A stretch of 64,000 nt of DNA from Avena insularis (lineage: Eukaryota > Streptophyta > Magnoliopsida > Poales > Poaceae), in contig CM042697.1 of NCBI GenBank assembly GCA_023614405.1, positions 472,546,792 to 472,610,791 of the forward strand. The letters run 5' to 3'. This document shows positions 22,284 to 34,154 of the stretch, one piece after another; the first letter of the stretch is position 1, and each line of letters opens with the position of its first letter. A program made the position numbers and the translations under genes. Under the pieces are notes generated by a model. It was given only the letters and a program-made list of their open reading frames with translations, was not told the DNA's origin and made no database searches.

Positions 22284-23360
22284 ATGACTACTCCAGGAAA
22301 TTCCAACATCAAGGATGGTGACAACAACAACAACCAAGAGGACAACATGAGAGAACTCATAGTAACCCAAACCCAGTTGAACCAAGTGACAGCTCAATTT
22401 TTAGCCAACACCAGTGAGGTAGATCCAACCTTGCAAAGGTTTTTGGAAACTCAAACCCAATTGTTGCATAAGGTGACAAATCAAATGATCAACATGGGAG
22501 ACAACTCTTCCCAAGGAGTTTGTGACAACAAGGATGACAAGGATGATATTTTAGAAGGAACCCAAGCTTGCAATGTTTGTGGAGACAAGGATCACACTTC
22601 CAAGGAGCATGAAGACCAATGCCCCAATTGTGAAGAGAAACATCCAATTGATCAATGCCCCACATCTCAAGCTACTTGTTACCTATGTGAAGGGAATAAT
22701 CATGTTCCTATTCAATGCCCCATCTATTCCATAGTTCAACAAAGGAAACAAGGTGGAGTGCAACAACTGATTGCAGATTACCATGAGAGAGCAAAGTCTA
22801 CCAAGAAGGATGAAGACAAAGGAAAATCTCAGCTTGCACCTCCATGCAATATGACTCAATTTAAAGGACCAAAGAGGAGACATATGTATTATCCAAGGAA
22901 AAGGTCAAGTAGACCAGGAACCTTTCCTACCTTTAAGATAACATATGAAGAACATGAATTGGAAGCACTCCTAGCTTTGGAGAAACCCAAGAATAAGAAG
23001 GACAAAAGTCAAGTGCAATGTGGCCATTGCAAAGAGATGGGACACTATGCCAATAAATGTCCAGAGAAGAAGCAAAAATATAAGGAGCTTAACCAAGTGT
23101 GGTGCAACAACTGCAAAGAGCTAGGCCATTATGTAGCCACTTGTTCACTGAAGATACGTGATGAACTCAACCTTATCACATGTTACAATTGTGGTAACCA
23201 AGGACATTATGCAAGGAATTGTCCAGAAAAGATGAAGCACAAGATAAAGCCTATGAAGGATCTCAGCCTTGTCACATGTTTCAAGTGTGGAAACAAAGGA
23301 CACTATGCAGATGTTTGCCCAGAGAGGTTTCATCAAGATCCCAAGCAAGCCAAGATGTAA
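22284..23360 (+). CDS. Seven-zinc-knuckle, gag-derived protein of element B
   Basis: An intact 358-residue frame from the ATG at 22284; the frame upstream to 22251 has no ATG. Residues 1-95 are polar and Gln/Asn-rich with two TQTQL repeats near 28-32 and 56-60, like the gag N-terminus of C. Cys-His motifs follow: C96-C99-H104-C113, C113-C116-H120-C125, C132-C135-H140-C145, then four canonical C-x2-C-x4-H-x4-C knuckles starting at 246, 274, 300 and 332, each with a GHY core. A basic segment (about 195-211, with RKRSSR) lies between the two clusters. Zinc knuckles bind nucleic acid in retroviral nucleocapsid, so RNA packaging is the likely role. The capsid domain expected between N-terminus and knuckles is missing. 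The lack of any stop suggests recent activity or selection. Confidence 0.85.
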   Translation: MTTPGNSNIKDGDNNNNQEDNMRELIVTQTQLNQVTAQFLANTSEVDPTLQRFLETQTQLLHKVTNQMINMGDNSSQGVCDNKDDKDDILEGTQACNVCGDKDHTSKEHEDQCPNCEEKHPIDQCPTSQATCYLCEGNNHVPIQCPIYSIVQQRKQGGVQQLIADYHERAKSTKKDEDKGKSQLAPPCNMTQFKGPKRRHMYYPRKRSSRPGTFPTFKITYEEHELEALLALEKPKNKKDKSQVQCGHCKEMGHYANKCPEKKQKYKELNQVWCNNCKELGHYVATCSLKIRDELNLITCYNCGNQGHYARNCPEKMKHKIKPMKDLSLVTCFKCGNKGHYADVCPERFHQDPKQAKM

Positions 23361-23454
23361 TCTAGTTGGAAATTTTTAAGGGTGGTAGTACCCTAGTTGC
23401 TTTGAGCCAACTTGTAACCCCTAGCCTCCCCAAATCTCGGGACGAGATTTATTT

Positions 23455-23468
23455 TAAGGGTGGTAGCC
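23455..23468 (+). other. Polypurine-like tract of B
   Basis: AAGGGTGGTAG, within TTAAGGGTGGTAGCC, directly precedes the 3' LTR. C has TTAAGGGGTTAGATT in the same position. It would prime plus-strand synthesis. Confidence 0.6.
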
Positions 23469-26400
23469 TGTCACATCCCAAGATTTTCCAAATCTTGTTA
23501 TGTGAAAATAATTAAATGAAATAAATTATTGTTGAAAATCAGGGTGAAAAGAAACTTTGTTTCTAATTGGAAACTTAAAATCCCATCTTGAACAAACTCT
23601 AATTAAAGTTTGAATCCAACAAAATTCAAATCTAGTGAAGTGCATTCCTCAATGAATGTATCTTGAAATTTAAACACTTGGGAAATAAATCCAAACCCTA
23701 AACACTAAGGGAATAAAAATCATTTCCAAGTTATCTCCAAGCCTATGGATTTGATCCATATAAAAAAAATTGTCAACAAACATTTAGAAATGATCAAGAA
23801 AGACAAATATAAATATTATAAAGACCATAGAGATTGGTTTCATTTAATTTGGAACCATGGATAAAATCTTATGAATTTAATAAGACAAGGAAAAGTAATT
23901 TCCCAAAGCTAATAAAGCACTTATCAAAAATCCATACCAAATGTTGAGAAAATGATCCTAAAGGGATTTAAAAGGATAAACAAATATTAAATAAGATTTC
24001 ACAAATTAGAATCACCAAGTTTGGATCTCTAAATAAAAAGATATGGATTTTATAAGATGAAGAAAGAAATATTAAATAAGGAATATATAAAGACCAAATT
24101 AAATCTTGGCCTAATCCATAAGCAAATGGAATGAATTTAATCCAAATCCAAATAAAATAAAAGGATAAATAATTCCAAAATAAATAAAATGGCATAACCA
24201 AATTCTATTGGAATAAAGACAAATCCAATTTTAAATGATTAATAAATCATATTAAAAACTTTTCCAAATAATTCAAGATGAATTATTTGGCACCCAAATA
24301 ATCAAATAAAGAAACCTACTAAAAAGATTTGGAAGGTTTTTAGAAACTTAAATGCTGTTTGAAAATATTAATAAATCGTATTTGATTTAAAACAAGGGAC
24401 TTTTTAATAATTAAAAGACCCCAAAAAGAATAAAGTTTTATTCCAAAATTGACTTCAGAATGTGCTTCTAATCAGTATTTAAACCTACACAAATTTTGGT
24501 TGAGGTTTGAAATCAGTTTGAAGTTTGAAATAATTAAACAAAACCAAAACAGATTAATAGAAACGAAAAAGGGAAAAACAAACAGAACAAAAAAATATGA
24601 AAAGGTCGACCCAGCACCAGCTAGCCCACTAAGCCCAACTTGCAGCCCACCTACACCCCCTCTGCCGAAGCGTTTTTCCACTCGACCTCGCACCCGCAGA
24701 GACACCGATAGATGGACCCCATCTCCCCCATTCCCTCTCTCGCTGACCATCCGACCCCATAGAACTGTTCGTCGTTTCCACCCGCGAAGACCACGCCCTG
24801 GCCGTTTACTGCCGTTCAAATCTCGCGATCAATTCTCCTAAATGCCGCGCTTAATCCTCGCCGTGACCCTGCAGTATTAATCGCCACGCTCTCCTCTTCT
24901 CTTCCCCCCAATCCTCACATCACCGGAGCCCCTAGGTCGCCAAGACGCCGCGACATCACCTCTGCTCGGCGACTTTCCCGGCCGATTCCGGCAGCCCCTC
25001 GTCGCCCCTCGCCCTCTCGACCACACACGCGTGCTCCACAGACCCTGGCGCACCTCCCAGTGGCATCAGCTCGTCCCCGCGCACCCCAGAACCTCGACAA
25101 CGACAACGACCACCGTCGCCACCGTCTGCCTCCGCTCCGACGAGCACTACCGGTGAGACCAGACCCCCCTTGCCGTCCTTTTGATGCACACATGTCCGTG
25201 ACTCACGTACGAAGCTAACCGCATCTTCCGTTTGCTCCCTCCTGCTCCGTAGCGTCGCCCTCGATGATGACTGACCACACCCGATGCCAGGCATCCCTTC
25301 GACGAGCAATTGCGGTCAAATCCGAGCGCTCCCTGCCTTCCCTCGAGCACGTTGAGCTTCATCAGCAAGCTGCGAACCCGGTGAGCACCTCCTTTCTCTC
25401 CCTTGCTTCCTGTAACCGCCGCAGCGCCGTGAGCCGAGCGCGCCGCTGCCGCCCACCGTCGCAGCGCTGCCAGTTCCTGGTCGTTGTGTTGATAGCCGTT
25501 AGATGAAAATCGTAGGGATACGATAGATCACTTAAACTGAACCGTTACGCTTGCTTCTGAGCCGTGTGATTCCACTTAAATTCAACGGCTACCAGCGATC
25601 GATACAACCGAAGCGGTACCGATGAGTAGTATCATGCCACGTGGCCCTGCCCGTCTGAAATAAAAACAGAAATGTCTATTAGATGTTCCAATTTGAAAAA
25701 TTCATAACTTCCAAACCACACGTCCAAATTTTGCAAATTTTATATCAATGGAATCATCAAGACAAATACTTTCTGACCATGCACTTTGTTTAGTAAATTG
25801 CTTCTGTTAAAATGAATGTTTTTTCAGAAACTTGTGTATGCATGTTTAGAATATAAAAATTGTTCTAAAATGATTTTGGAGATAAAATCTTTGGCAAATG
25901 GTTTCTTTTGAACCTACTGACCCTAGAAATCAATTGGTGGTTTCAAAAATGTATTTGGTGAAGCAAAAGAATGAATCTTGGATTTAAACCATTTCTAGTC
26001 AAATAAAAATATGGTTTAGTTATTAAAAATGGTTTTGGAAGAAAACCTTTGGGAAATGTTTGGTTTTAAACTCTCTGACCCCAAACACCAAGTCTTATGA
26101 TTTGAAAATGTATTTGGTAAACCCTATAAAAATTATTGCTTTACTAAAGGCATTTTCAACCACATAAAATAATGACTTGATTTAAAAATGGTTTATGAAG
26201 TAAAACCTTTTGCAAATGATGTTGCCACTTTATAAAATGACCATTAGGTGTTTTCAAATGTTTATGAACCATAAGAAACCACTTTTCAAATAAAACAATC
26301 TTTGGCATGCTTGCATGCATTGCTTTGTTTTTATTATTTTATGTGTGATGTTTTGCTTGATTGGTAGATTGAAATTGTGCCTTGCTTGATTGAATTGTAG

Positions 26401-27744
26401 TGACTTGAAGAGTGTGATTGTTTCAAGGACAAGGAGTGAACTTATACTCTCTACCAAAAAGGCAAGTGATGCTTCATACTTTTGTCCCATTATTTTCACT
26501 ATGCATTAGTGATATTTCTAAGCAGGACTTGCATGGAATTTTGCTAAGTATAAACTATGCCATGGGAAATCCTAGTAGGTGAAACCTTAGTAGGAATTTC
26601 CTAAGTTAATATTCCTACTACTATCATGCTTAGCTTAGCTAATAGAAAACAAGGGTGGAATATATATTCATGCTATGGAATATTTCTAAGTCAAGGACTT
26701 GTGTTTTGTTTAATAAAACAACTAAGTGAATGAATCACCTGGGTGGAATGGAAAGAATGGTTTGTGTTGAGTGGTCATGCAAGTCTAGTATGCTGGGGAA
26801 AACTTGGGCATCACCAAGTCCAGTATGCTAGGGAAAACTTGGTGTCTCACTTGTGGATGGCCACCCAGGAACAAAGAGATTTGAGATGTCAAATGTTGAG
26901 AAGCTTCAAGTGCAGCCACTTGGCATTATGGGCTCTGCCTGGATCATATAGGTTGCAATAACTTAGCCAAATGGACAGTTGGTGGTAGGGGTTTGATAGG
27001 TTGGAACGCGTTCATTCTGGTCTAAGGGAAGGCTTCTGAAAGATCTTGTCTTGGTGAAACCAAGTCTTGTGGGGGAAAGTGCACCACCTCTGCAGAGTGT
27101 AAAATCTAAGTAATTAGCCATGTCCCCGGTAAAGGACAATTTGAGCATCAAGACATGGAAGCTATCAAGAATCTCCTCATCCAAATTTCTAAGTTAAAAC
27201 TTGTGGTTGAACAAGGGTTGAAGGATCACCAATTTCTATTGGGAGATGCCTTGGTTGGGTGATTTTTGTCAAACAAAAAATTAGTGTTTACAAATGATAA
27301 GGAAAAATCTAGTTTGAGCAAAGCAAGCCTAAGCTCCACTTAGCCAAATGCATATAGATGATAGACTCCACTATACTACCATAGTATCACTTGCCAATAC
27401 AATTCAAATGTATTGACCCTTGTGGCTGTAACTTGTTATGTTGCAGGTTTGTTTGATATTAGTGAAGTTTAATGATTAGGATTACAAGTCTACAACCAAC
27501 ATGTCTGCATGTGGCACTTTGAAGATGAAGGACCCCATGCTATTGTTATATTCTGCTGCATTGTAATGAGATAGCCAAATGAGCTATGTAAGATGTAATA
27601 AATTATTTTATTCCTGGTTATAAAGTTGTATCATGACCTTTGTTTCTTGATATTACATCTTAACTGTGGATGCTAGCTATTGATCCAGGGACTAGCATTG
27701 TAAACACAGGTATCTCTACCTTATTAAAGGTTGGGAACCTTACA
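23469..27744 (+). repeat. 3' LTR of element B
   Basis: It starts TGTCACATCCCAAGATTTTC like the 5' copy and ends GGGAACCTTACA. It matches the 5' LTR closely, with scattered substitutions, a 16-bp difference near 25373 and a 4-bp difference near 27250. The last 44 bp differ at many positions and resemble the end of D instead. TSD GGTAT follows at 27745-27749. Confidence 0.92.
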
Positions 27745-27749
27745 GGTAT
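27745..27749 (+). other. Target site duplication GGTAT, right copy (element B)
   Basis: It matches the left copy at 17346-17350 exactly and proves that the unusual 3' LTR end belongs to the integrated element. Confidence 0.9.
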
Positions 27750-29030
27750 CATGCCTAACCTTACTTTCTTATGAGCTTTAAAATATATCAAAAAGATGTT
27801 TTAAGAATGTTTGGAGGATTAACATACATATTGTACTTGAAAGTAGCTTTTGCCACAAATAGGTGGATAAGCCTAGTCTAGTTTAAGAGGTTTGGAACAA
27901 GTCTTAGTTTGTTATAGAGAAGGCTTAGCAAAAGGTATCTAAAGAGTGTGCCATCAAGTTAATAATGCCGAAAATTTATTTTATCACCTTTTTCCTAAAT
28001 GTTGAACATAAATATACATGAACAAAGGATACAATTTAATAGGAATAAACAAATCATACTTCATATAAAGTACTTGAGCTTAAAAACTAGACACAACATG
28101 AATTTTAACCTTTTTCTTTTATTCCCCTTTTTTTATTTCAAGGCATTCATATTCAGTTTTAATCTCATCATGGAAAAGTTTATTTTCAGTAGCTTATTCA
28201 TAAACATGCATATTGATTCATGATGGTGGTCCTTTTATTGCAAATAAAAGTAAAATAAAAAACATACGCTCCAAGTTTGTATGATAGTTTTATGTTGCTC
28301 AAAAAACAAAGTTTAGAGGTTTGCAAACCGAGAGTTTAGTAGGTCCAGTGGGGTGCCTTGGGCATCCCCAAGCTTATGGTTTTTACCATCCTTGGATTGA
28401 TCTTGGTGTGATGTTCCTCTATTCCATATCAAAAAACTTCAACACAAAACTTTTCTCCCATCTCTTTTCTGAGTGGTGACATTAGTGGCACAAGAGCATA
28501 ATATTTGCTGCATATATATCAAAGAAAAAATTCTTTATAAATGATCCATCAAGAATATAATCTTTCTACATATCCCTAGCATATAATATGACTCATAACA
28601 ATCATTTTAGGACACTTGGAAATGGTTAAAACAAAACATGGCAGAATCTGTCCAGATTTTCAGTAGCAGCAAAACGAATTTTTTCGCCAACTTAAACATG
28701 TCAGGAATTTTAGCCAAATTTTGTTCATACAGAATATGAAAAGTTATAAATACTGTGTAAATATGAGCACAATCGGAGTTACAGAAAAAATCAAAACATT
28801 CTTGCACTAAAAAATGTTCTGCAGAATTTGCTACTCCATATGTTTAACAACTTTTATAACATTCAAAATGGGTTCTACTTGGTACTTTATTAAAAGTTCA
28901 GAAAGAAAACCAAAACAAAACTCTCTTTATACAGCAAGATTCCAAATCAAAAATACAAAATAAAATAACCGGGTTGCCTCCCGCAAAGCGCTTTCTTCAT
29001 AGCCATATAGCTAGGCTTTACTTACTTGGT
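27750..29030 (-). other. Internal region of element F, distal part
   Basis: AT-rich, with no supported gene. On the minus strand the segment at 28973-28993 matches the conserved sequence after the gag-protease ORF of related elements. Frames here are short and carry no motif. Confidence 0.5.
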
Positions 29031-29440
29031 TTAAGTGATATAGAATTCATGGGATAGCTTATGTTTATTTTCTACCTCCTTCTTCCTTGGAAAATGTTCC
29101 ATACATTTCTTATGAGGAAACTGAAACTTCACATTTCCTTTCTTTATATAAATGATTGCACATGTCGTTCTCAAGAAAGGTATACCAAGTATTATAGGAC
29201 TTGAGGTATTGCTCCCCATGTCCATGACAATAAAATCAATAGGTACAAATGTCATATGTAATTCAACCATGATATCTTTAACTTTTCCTAAAGCATGTTT
29301 GGTTAACAAGTAAAATATCTATAGAGCATTTTTCCTAAATCTAGAATAGCATGATATGTCTCTTTTCCAATAGTCGTTAATATCTTGGGGAGCCAAACAT
29401 ACCCAAGATTAGGTGGTATCATAGCTTCATTATTATATCT
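29031..29440 (-). pseudogene. Retroviral-type aspartic protease relic of element F
   Basis: The minus strand shows ETYHAILDLG, a protease DTG-type active-site loop with Leu as the middle residue, and after a frameshift near 29310 a frame with VPIDFIVMDMG, IILGIPFLRT and CAIIYIKKGNVKFQFP. ILGxPFL(R/N)T is the usual C-terminal protease motif in this gypsy group, and A has IIFGRPFLNT in its copy. The protein would have cut the gag polyprotein. A frameshift, stops and loss of the rest of gag make it dead. Confidence 0.65.
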
Positions 29441-29515
29441 TTCAATTTTTTATTTTATAACATAATTTGCTAGGTAGGAACCAAATTCTGCTTGATGACC
29501 ATTAAAAGATGGATC

Positions 29516-30357
29516 CTTTTATGTAAGGTGGAAAACTTCCTCCTGCAACATTGTTCGCCATCCCAAGATTCACATGCATGCACAATATGGGCACAATATC
29601 ACAAACTATGTCGTGATTCTGCACATAACATTGGTCATTTGGACCGAAAGCCATGAAAACGAATACATCTTGCTCAATAAAACTGGACGATGACTCCTGG
29701 TGTCTGAGCCGCAGGAGGTGTAACACCCAAAGAGAAGGAACCATCACACGAGCATAGCTCGGGTGAGATCGCTGAAGAACCTGCCAGGTATCGGAGACCC
29801 TGACGTCCAATGCAACCATATAGCAATGGACTTGATCGTCCTCCTCCCTGACACGACACTCTACCACCTCTTCTAGGGTCGGCTCCCTCTACACCGAGCC
29901 TGGACCACGCGACAGCCACCAAAGAAGCTTCGGGTCAATGACGAGACACGGATTCCTCACTAAGAAATGCGTCTCGGAAGGTAGCACCTCCCAGTGCCAT
30001 CCCGACGGAGCCTGGTCTCGGACATGCCGTGTGGAGCCTAGTACTCCGTCGTTTCCGCCGAGTCGACAACGAGGATGCGGGATGGGCATACTCAAGTAGG
30101 CGGCAAGGAATGTGTGTATGTGTGGGTGGCCATGACGGTCGGCCTATGAATATAGGTAAAGGGCAGGAGAACATGGCGGGAAACATAGGGAAAGGGCGGG
30201 AAAACATGGAGGGAAATATCTTTAGTCCCGGACTTAAGGGGTTGTGGCAGGCTGGGGCCGGTAAGAGCTTGTTTAGTCCCGGATGGTGTCTCCAACCAGG
30301 ACTAAAGGTTCATGTTTAGTCTAGGTTGGAGACACCAACCGAAACTAAACATGGGTG
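29516..30357. mobile_element. Probable CACTA-type DNA transposon fragment
   Basis: The right part contains TTTAGTCCCGG motifs at 30211 and 30272 and two hairpin-forming units (30272-30306 and 30314-30349), each an imperfect palindrome built on GGTGTCTCCAACC or GGTTGGAGACACC between TTTAGT and ACTAAA. Such subterminal units are typical of grass CACTA elements. No CACTA terminus or transposase is present, so the end was probably lost where G inserted at 30358. The left limit against F is uncertain; a 121-codon minus frame crossing it has no known domain. Confidence 0.4.
30272..30349. repeat. Two hairpin units in the CACTA-like fragment
   Basis: The two units are roughly inverted copies of each other as well as internally palindromic, so a transcript could fold into stable stems. 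Structure is seen in the sequence; any small-RNA role is inference. Confidence 0.55.
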
Positions 30358-31923
30358 TGATGCGGCTCAGATCACTATAGAGCTTCGTTGGGAGACCCCA
30401 AGAGGAAGGTATGATGAGTACAACAACAAGTTTTTCCCTCAGTAAGAAACCAAGGTTATCGAACCAGTAGGAGGAAGGAAATGACTCAAAGGTATTGCTA
30501 GCAAGTGGAAACCTGTACAACACAAACTCAAGACTTTGCCCCAATGAACAGTGAGGTTGTCAATCTCACCGGTTTGCTGAAAACAAAGGATTAACTGTAT
30601 GGTGTGTAAAGTAATGGTGGTTTGCAGAAAGTGAACAGTAACAATGGAATATGTATCAATGGTAAATATTGGACCGGGGTCCATAGTTCACTAGAGGTGT
30701 TCTCCTTAAGATAAACAACATGGCATGCTGGGTAAACAAATTACAGCGGGGCAATTGACATGACAGAGGAAGGCATAACAATGCAATACTAGACATTCAT
30801 GATCCTATGAGATTTGATTGGGCAATACAACAAGATACATAGACCGCCATCCAACTACATCTATGACTAGTAATCCACCTTCAGGTTATCATCCGAACCC
30901 CCTCCAGTATTAAGTTGCAAGCAACGGATAACTGCTTTAAGCAAAGTGTGTAAGGTAAACAATCCACTTGTTCCATGAACAAGAGACCGTTGTTTTCTCC
31001 CTAGTAGCAACATCACATCTAAAACCTTAGAGATTTCTTTCACTTTCCCAGATTAAATAGAGGCATGAACCCACTATCAAGCATAAATACTCCCTCTTGG
31101 AGTCACTAGCATCTACTTGGCCAGGATAGCTAGTAGAAACAGAAAGCATGCAAGATCACAAACAACACAGACATGATAGAATCAATAATATAGAACCATT
31201 AATCAATCTAACATAGTAATCTCAATATCCACCAGATCCCGACAAACACAACATGCATGATTACAAATAGATGATCTTGATCATGAACGGAGCTCACAAG
31301 ATCTAAACATGGTAGCACAAAGGAGGAGAAACAACCATCTAGCTACTACATGGACCCGTAGTCCAAGGTGGAACTACTCACGCTTCATACCGGAGGCTGC
31401 ATGGTGATGAAGAAGGCTTCGGGGATGATCTCCCCTCCGGCAGGGTACCGGGAAGAACTTCAGACCCCCCCAATCTAGGGATGATGGTGGCGGCGTCTAC
31501 GGATTGTTTCGTGGAAGATTGATCGGGTACTTAGGGTTTTGGTATCGGGGGCTTCTTATAGGCGAAGAGGCGAGGCAGGGGGCACCCAGGGTGCCGCACC
31601 CCCTAGGCGGGGGCAAGGGCTAGCCGCACGGCCAGTGGGTGTGGCCCCCTGGTGGCTGCCCTCCATCTCGTATTCTGGCTCCGTGTTCCCCACGGTAAAA
31701 TATTGACTTTGGCTTTTGTCCCGTCCAATTCCGAGAATATTGATTTTCTGCCTTTTCTGGAACCAAAAATAGAAGAAAATAGGCAACTTGCACTATGGCA
31801 TCTTGTTAATAGGTTAGTCCAAAAAACATATAAAAATACCTCAAAGTGTAGACAAAGCAAAGCAAAGTAGATACTAAACAAGCATGGAACATCAAAAACT
31901 ATAGATATGTTTTCGACATATCA
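30358..31923 (-). repeat. 3' LTR of gypsy element G (minus strand)
   Basis: On the minus strand the LTR starts TGATATGTCGAAAACATATC at 31923 and ends GCCGCATCA at 30358, with TGAT/ATCA tips; it is 1566 bp. The start resembles a very common Triticeae gypsy LTR type. The inner end near 30420-30475 has the usual TTTCCCTCAGT...GAACCAGTAGGAGG-like sequence in reverse. GC-rich U3/R sequence lies at about 31380-31680. Confidence 0.7.
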
Positions 31924-31938
31924 AGCATCCCCAAGCTT
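31924..31938 (-). other. Polypurine tract of element G
   Basis: The minus strand reads AAGCTTGGGGATGCT immediately before the LTR start. It matches the tracts of F and A and fixes G's orientation. Confidence 0.65.
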
Positions 31939-32619
31939 AACTCCTGCTCGTCCTCGAGTAGGTAAGTGATAAAAAGAATAATTTTTGAGGTGACATGCGC
32001 CATCAAAATCAAGATCAAACCATTTGCAAGCATTGAAAGATGGGATCAAAGTACTCTAAACATGAGCATGAAAGAAGAAGTTCTAACAATAAGTCATAGT
32101 AACTATGCATGCAACATGAAAGGTTACAAACAAAGATTCATGAATAACAATGCATTGAAAGACGTTTGTTTGTTTCACATATAGAAAACATAACATAGTG
32201 GCATTCAGCTTGTCCCTCATGGAGTAGCAAATAGATGCATAGGACACCTTCAAAGTTCATAAGAGTGACTAGATACAAATAGTTCAAAAACAAGCAATAT
32301 CAACAATATGCATCAATCAATAAGTTTTGGGACAATGCACATAGAACTAAGAATGACAACTATTCTCTCTTAATTTGTGCCTAAGGATAGAAGGTGGAGA
32401 CTCAATATAATAGTGGAAGAAAGGCCCTTCATAAAAGGGAAGCAGGGATTTCAAGTCTCGTAAAGAGCTTCCGAAAATTATGGTACTTGTTAGCTTTCAG
32501 TTCTCATTGCCCCTATCATAATCATCTTGAAGTGATTAAGGTTAAAGTGAACAAACTATGGAGTATATGCTTGACAAAGTATAAGTTGGAAATCTCATGT
32601 CCCTTGAATACGAGGGTCG
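31939..32619 (-). mobile_element. Internal 3' region of element G, cut by A
   Basis: This non-coding stretch is the inverted counterpart of the A internal sequence at about 47380-48060. For example, minus-strand CAAGGGACATGAGAT appears in both, followed by similar CAACTTATA and CAAGCATATACTCC. G and A are therefore related families. G stops where the A LTR begins at 32620; the rest of G must lie beyond the window. Confidence 0.6.
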
Positions 32620-34125
32620 TGATACGTCCAATTTGCATCACCATTCTATATCATAATTTGCCTCTATTCATTGATATATGTCTTATTATGAGGTATTACT
32701 TATGTTTTTTCCACAGTTTTTTGCATGTTGGATGATTCTTGGAGGATGAACTGCCAGAGTCTGGATTCTGATGGAAAAGGAGGTGTTTCAATGCAATTTC
32801 GTGAAGATCAGAAAAATACCAGAAAAATATGGGAAAGTTATATTTTCCCGAAAGATTGAGGAAGCCAGAAGAGGAGGAGAAGAAGGGCCATAGGGGCCCC
32901 ACACCCCCTAGGCGCGGGCCCACCTTGCCCCGCACCTAGGGCAGGTGTGGCCCACCTGCCTGGCTTCCGACTCTGCCCTCTCGCCTATATCTTCCTCACG
33001 GAACCCTAACACCAGGAGAGCGACCAAAGATAGATTTCCGCCGCCTCTGCGGGGTGGAAAATGCCGAGAGAGAAAGATCTCTCTGGAAGACAAATTTCTT
33101 CCAGGGGAATTCCTTCCCTGAGAGGGGGGATCATCACCATCAACACCGTCATAAAGCTAGGCTTCATCGGGATCATCATCATCATCCACACCATCATCTC
33201 CACCAGCACCATCATCACCACTCCGTCCCGCTGTAACAATTGTGTTGGATATTTCTTTAGTTCTTAGGGGAAACTTTCATGGTGTTAATTACTACTATAG
33301 TTGATGCTTGTGAGTGGAACCATTGGATTATTGTTTATGTTCAGATTGTTATTCATCACCATATCATCTTTGATTTTGATCCATATGATGTCTCGTGAGT
33401 AGTTCGTTTAATTCTTGAGGACATGGGAGAAGTCATGTTGTTATTAGTGGATCTGTGTTGAGTTATTATTCAATGGTTTAGTATTTAAGTTGTGGTGCTA
33501 TTCTTCTAGTGGTGTCATGTGAACTTCGACTACATGATACTTCACCATTTATGGGCCTAGGGGAATGCATTGTGTATTTGGCTACTAATTGTGGGGTTGC
33601 CGGAGTGACAGAAACCTGAACCCCCGTTAGGACACCTTTGCATAAGGGAGCGTAGGATCTAAAAGTTTAAGGCTGTGGTTAGGTTTATATCTTAATTACT
33701 TTCCTATAGTTGCGGATGATTACAGGGGGTTTAATCACAAGTATGTATTAGTCCAAGTAAGGTCGGTACATTAGCACAGGTTCACCCACACAACACTTAC
33801 AACACCAAAGAAGAGTACTCAGCTATATGAAGCGAAAGCACTTGACAGAATTCCCATGTGTTCTCGACAACCGTTTGGTCCTTATAAGTATTTCCACTGG
33901 CTTGTCCTTTGCTAAGAAAGGTTTGGGCCACTTGCTGTGTTTGTTCTTTATTACTTGCACTTTGTTTTGTTGCTTTATCAGAAAACCCCTAAAAATCCAT
34001 TTGCTAAGTATTTACAGAGAGTTCCTTCTCCATACCACTAGTCAACACCTTTTGCTCCTCGTTGGGATCGACACTCCTATTTATCAAAAGTACTGCGATA
34101 CACCTCCTATACTTGTGGGTCATCA
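32620..34125 (+). repeat. 5' LTR of element A
   Basis: It starts TGATACGTCCAATTTGCATC and ends GGGTCATCA, 1506 bp. The 3' copy at 48077 matches up to where D interrupts it, apart from scattered changes and triplet-repeat length. A CAT/ATC-rich stretch (33130-33225) yields spurious His- or Ile-rich frames. Confidence 0.8.
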
Positions 34126-34136
34126 AGACTATTTTC

Positions 34137-34154
34137 TGGCACCGTTGTCGGGGA
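34137..34154 (+). other. Primer binding site of A (tRNA-Asp type)
   Basis: TGGCACCGTTGTCGGGGA differs by two bases from the usual tRNA-Asp complement TGGCGCCGTTGCCGGGGA found in Athila-group elements. Both changes are C/G-to-T/A transitions of the kind produced by cytosine methylation. It lies 11 bp after the LTR end. Confidence 0.75.

Larger units (their letters stand above)
17351..27744 (+). mobile_element. Complete non-autonomous LTR retrotransposon B with giant LTRs
   Basis: The element is 10,394 bp: LTRs of 4246 and 4276 bp around an internal domain of only 1872 bp, flanked by perfect GGTAT duplications. It has a tRNA-iMet-type primer binding site, a polypurine-like tract and one intact ORF coding a zinc-knuckle protein. 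No capsid, protease, RT, RNase H or integrase motif is visible, so it must have moved with enzymes from another element. The proportions recall large retrotransposon derivatives (LARDs). The LTRs look alike through almost their whole length, so insertion was fairly recent, but the last 44 bp differ (see findings). B is inserted in the internal region of F. Confidence 0.92.
14588..29515 (-). mobile_element. Gypsy element F (minus strand), split by B and truncated
   Basis: F consists of a 3' LTR (14588-16293), a polypurine tract, an internal region interrupted at 17351-27744 by element B, and more internal region with a protease relic to about 29515. The 5' LTR and most of gag are absent, and the right edge next to the CACTA-like sequence is uncertain by about 200 bp. 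Conserved landmarks shared with A include the GGGTTGCCTCCCGCAAAGCGC segment (plus strand, 28973-28993), which corresponds to a segment just after the gag-protease ORF of A. No RT or integrase is visible. Confidence 0.6.

Noticed and set aside
29502..29867. 121-codon minus-strand frame at the F/CACTA boundary
   Set aside because: It crosses a probable element junction and carries no recognisable domain, so it is treated as chance.
33054..33236. His-rich frame (and its Met/Ile-rich shadows)
   Set aside because: Produced by a CAT/ATC triplet repeat in LTR A; length varies between the two LTRs.
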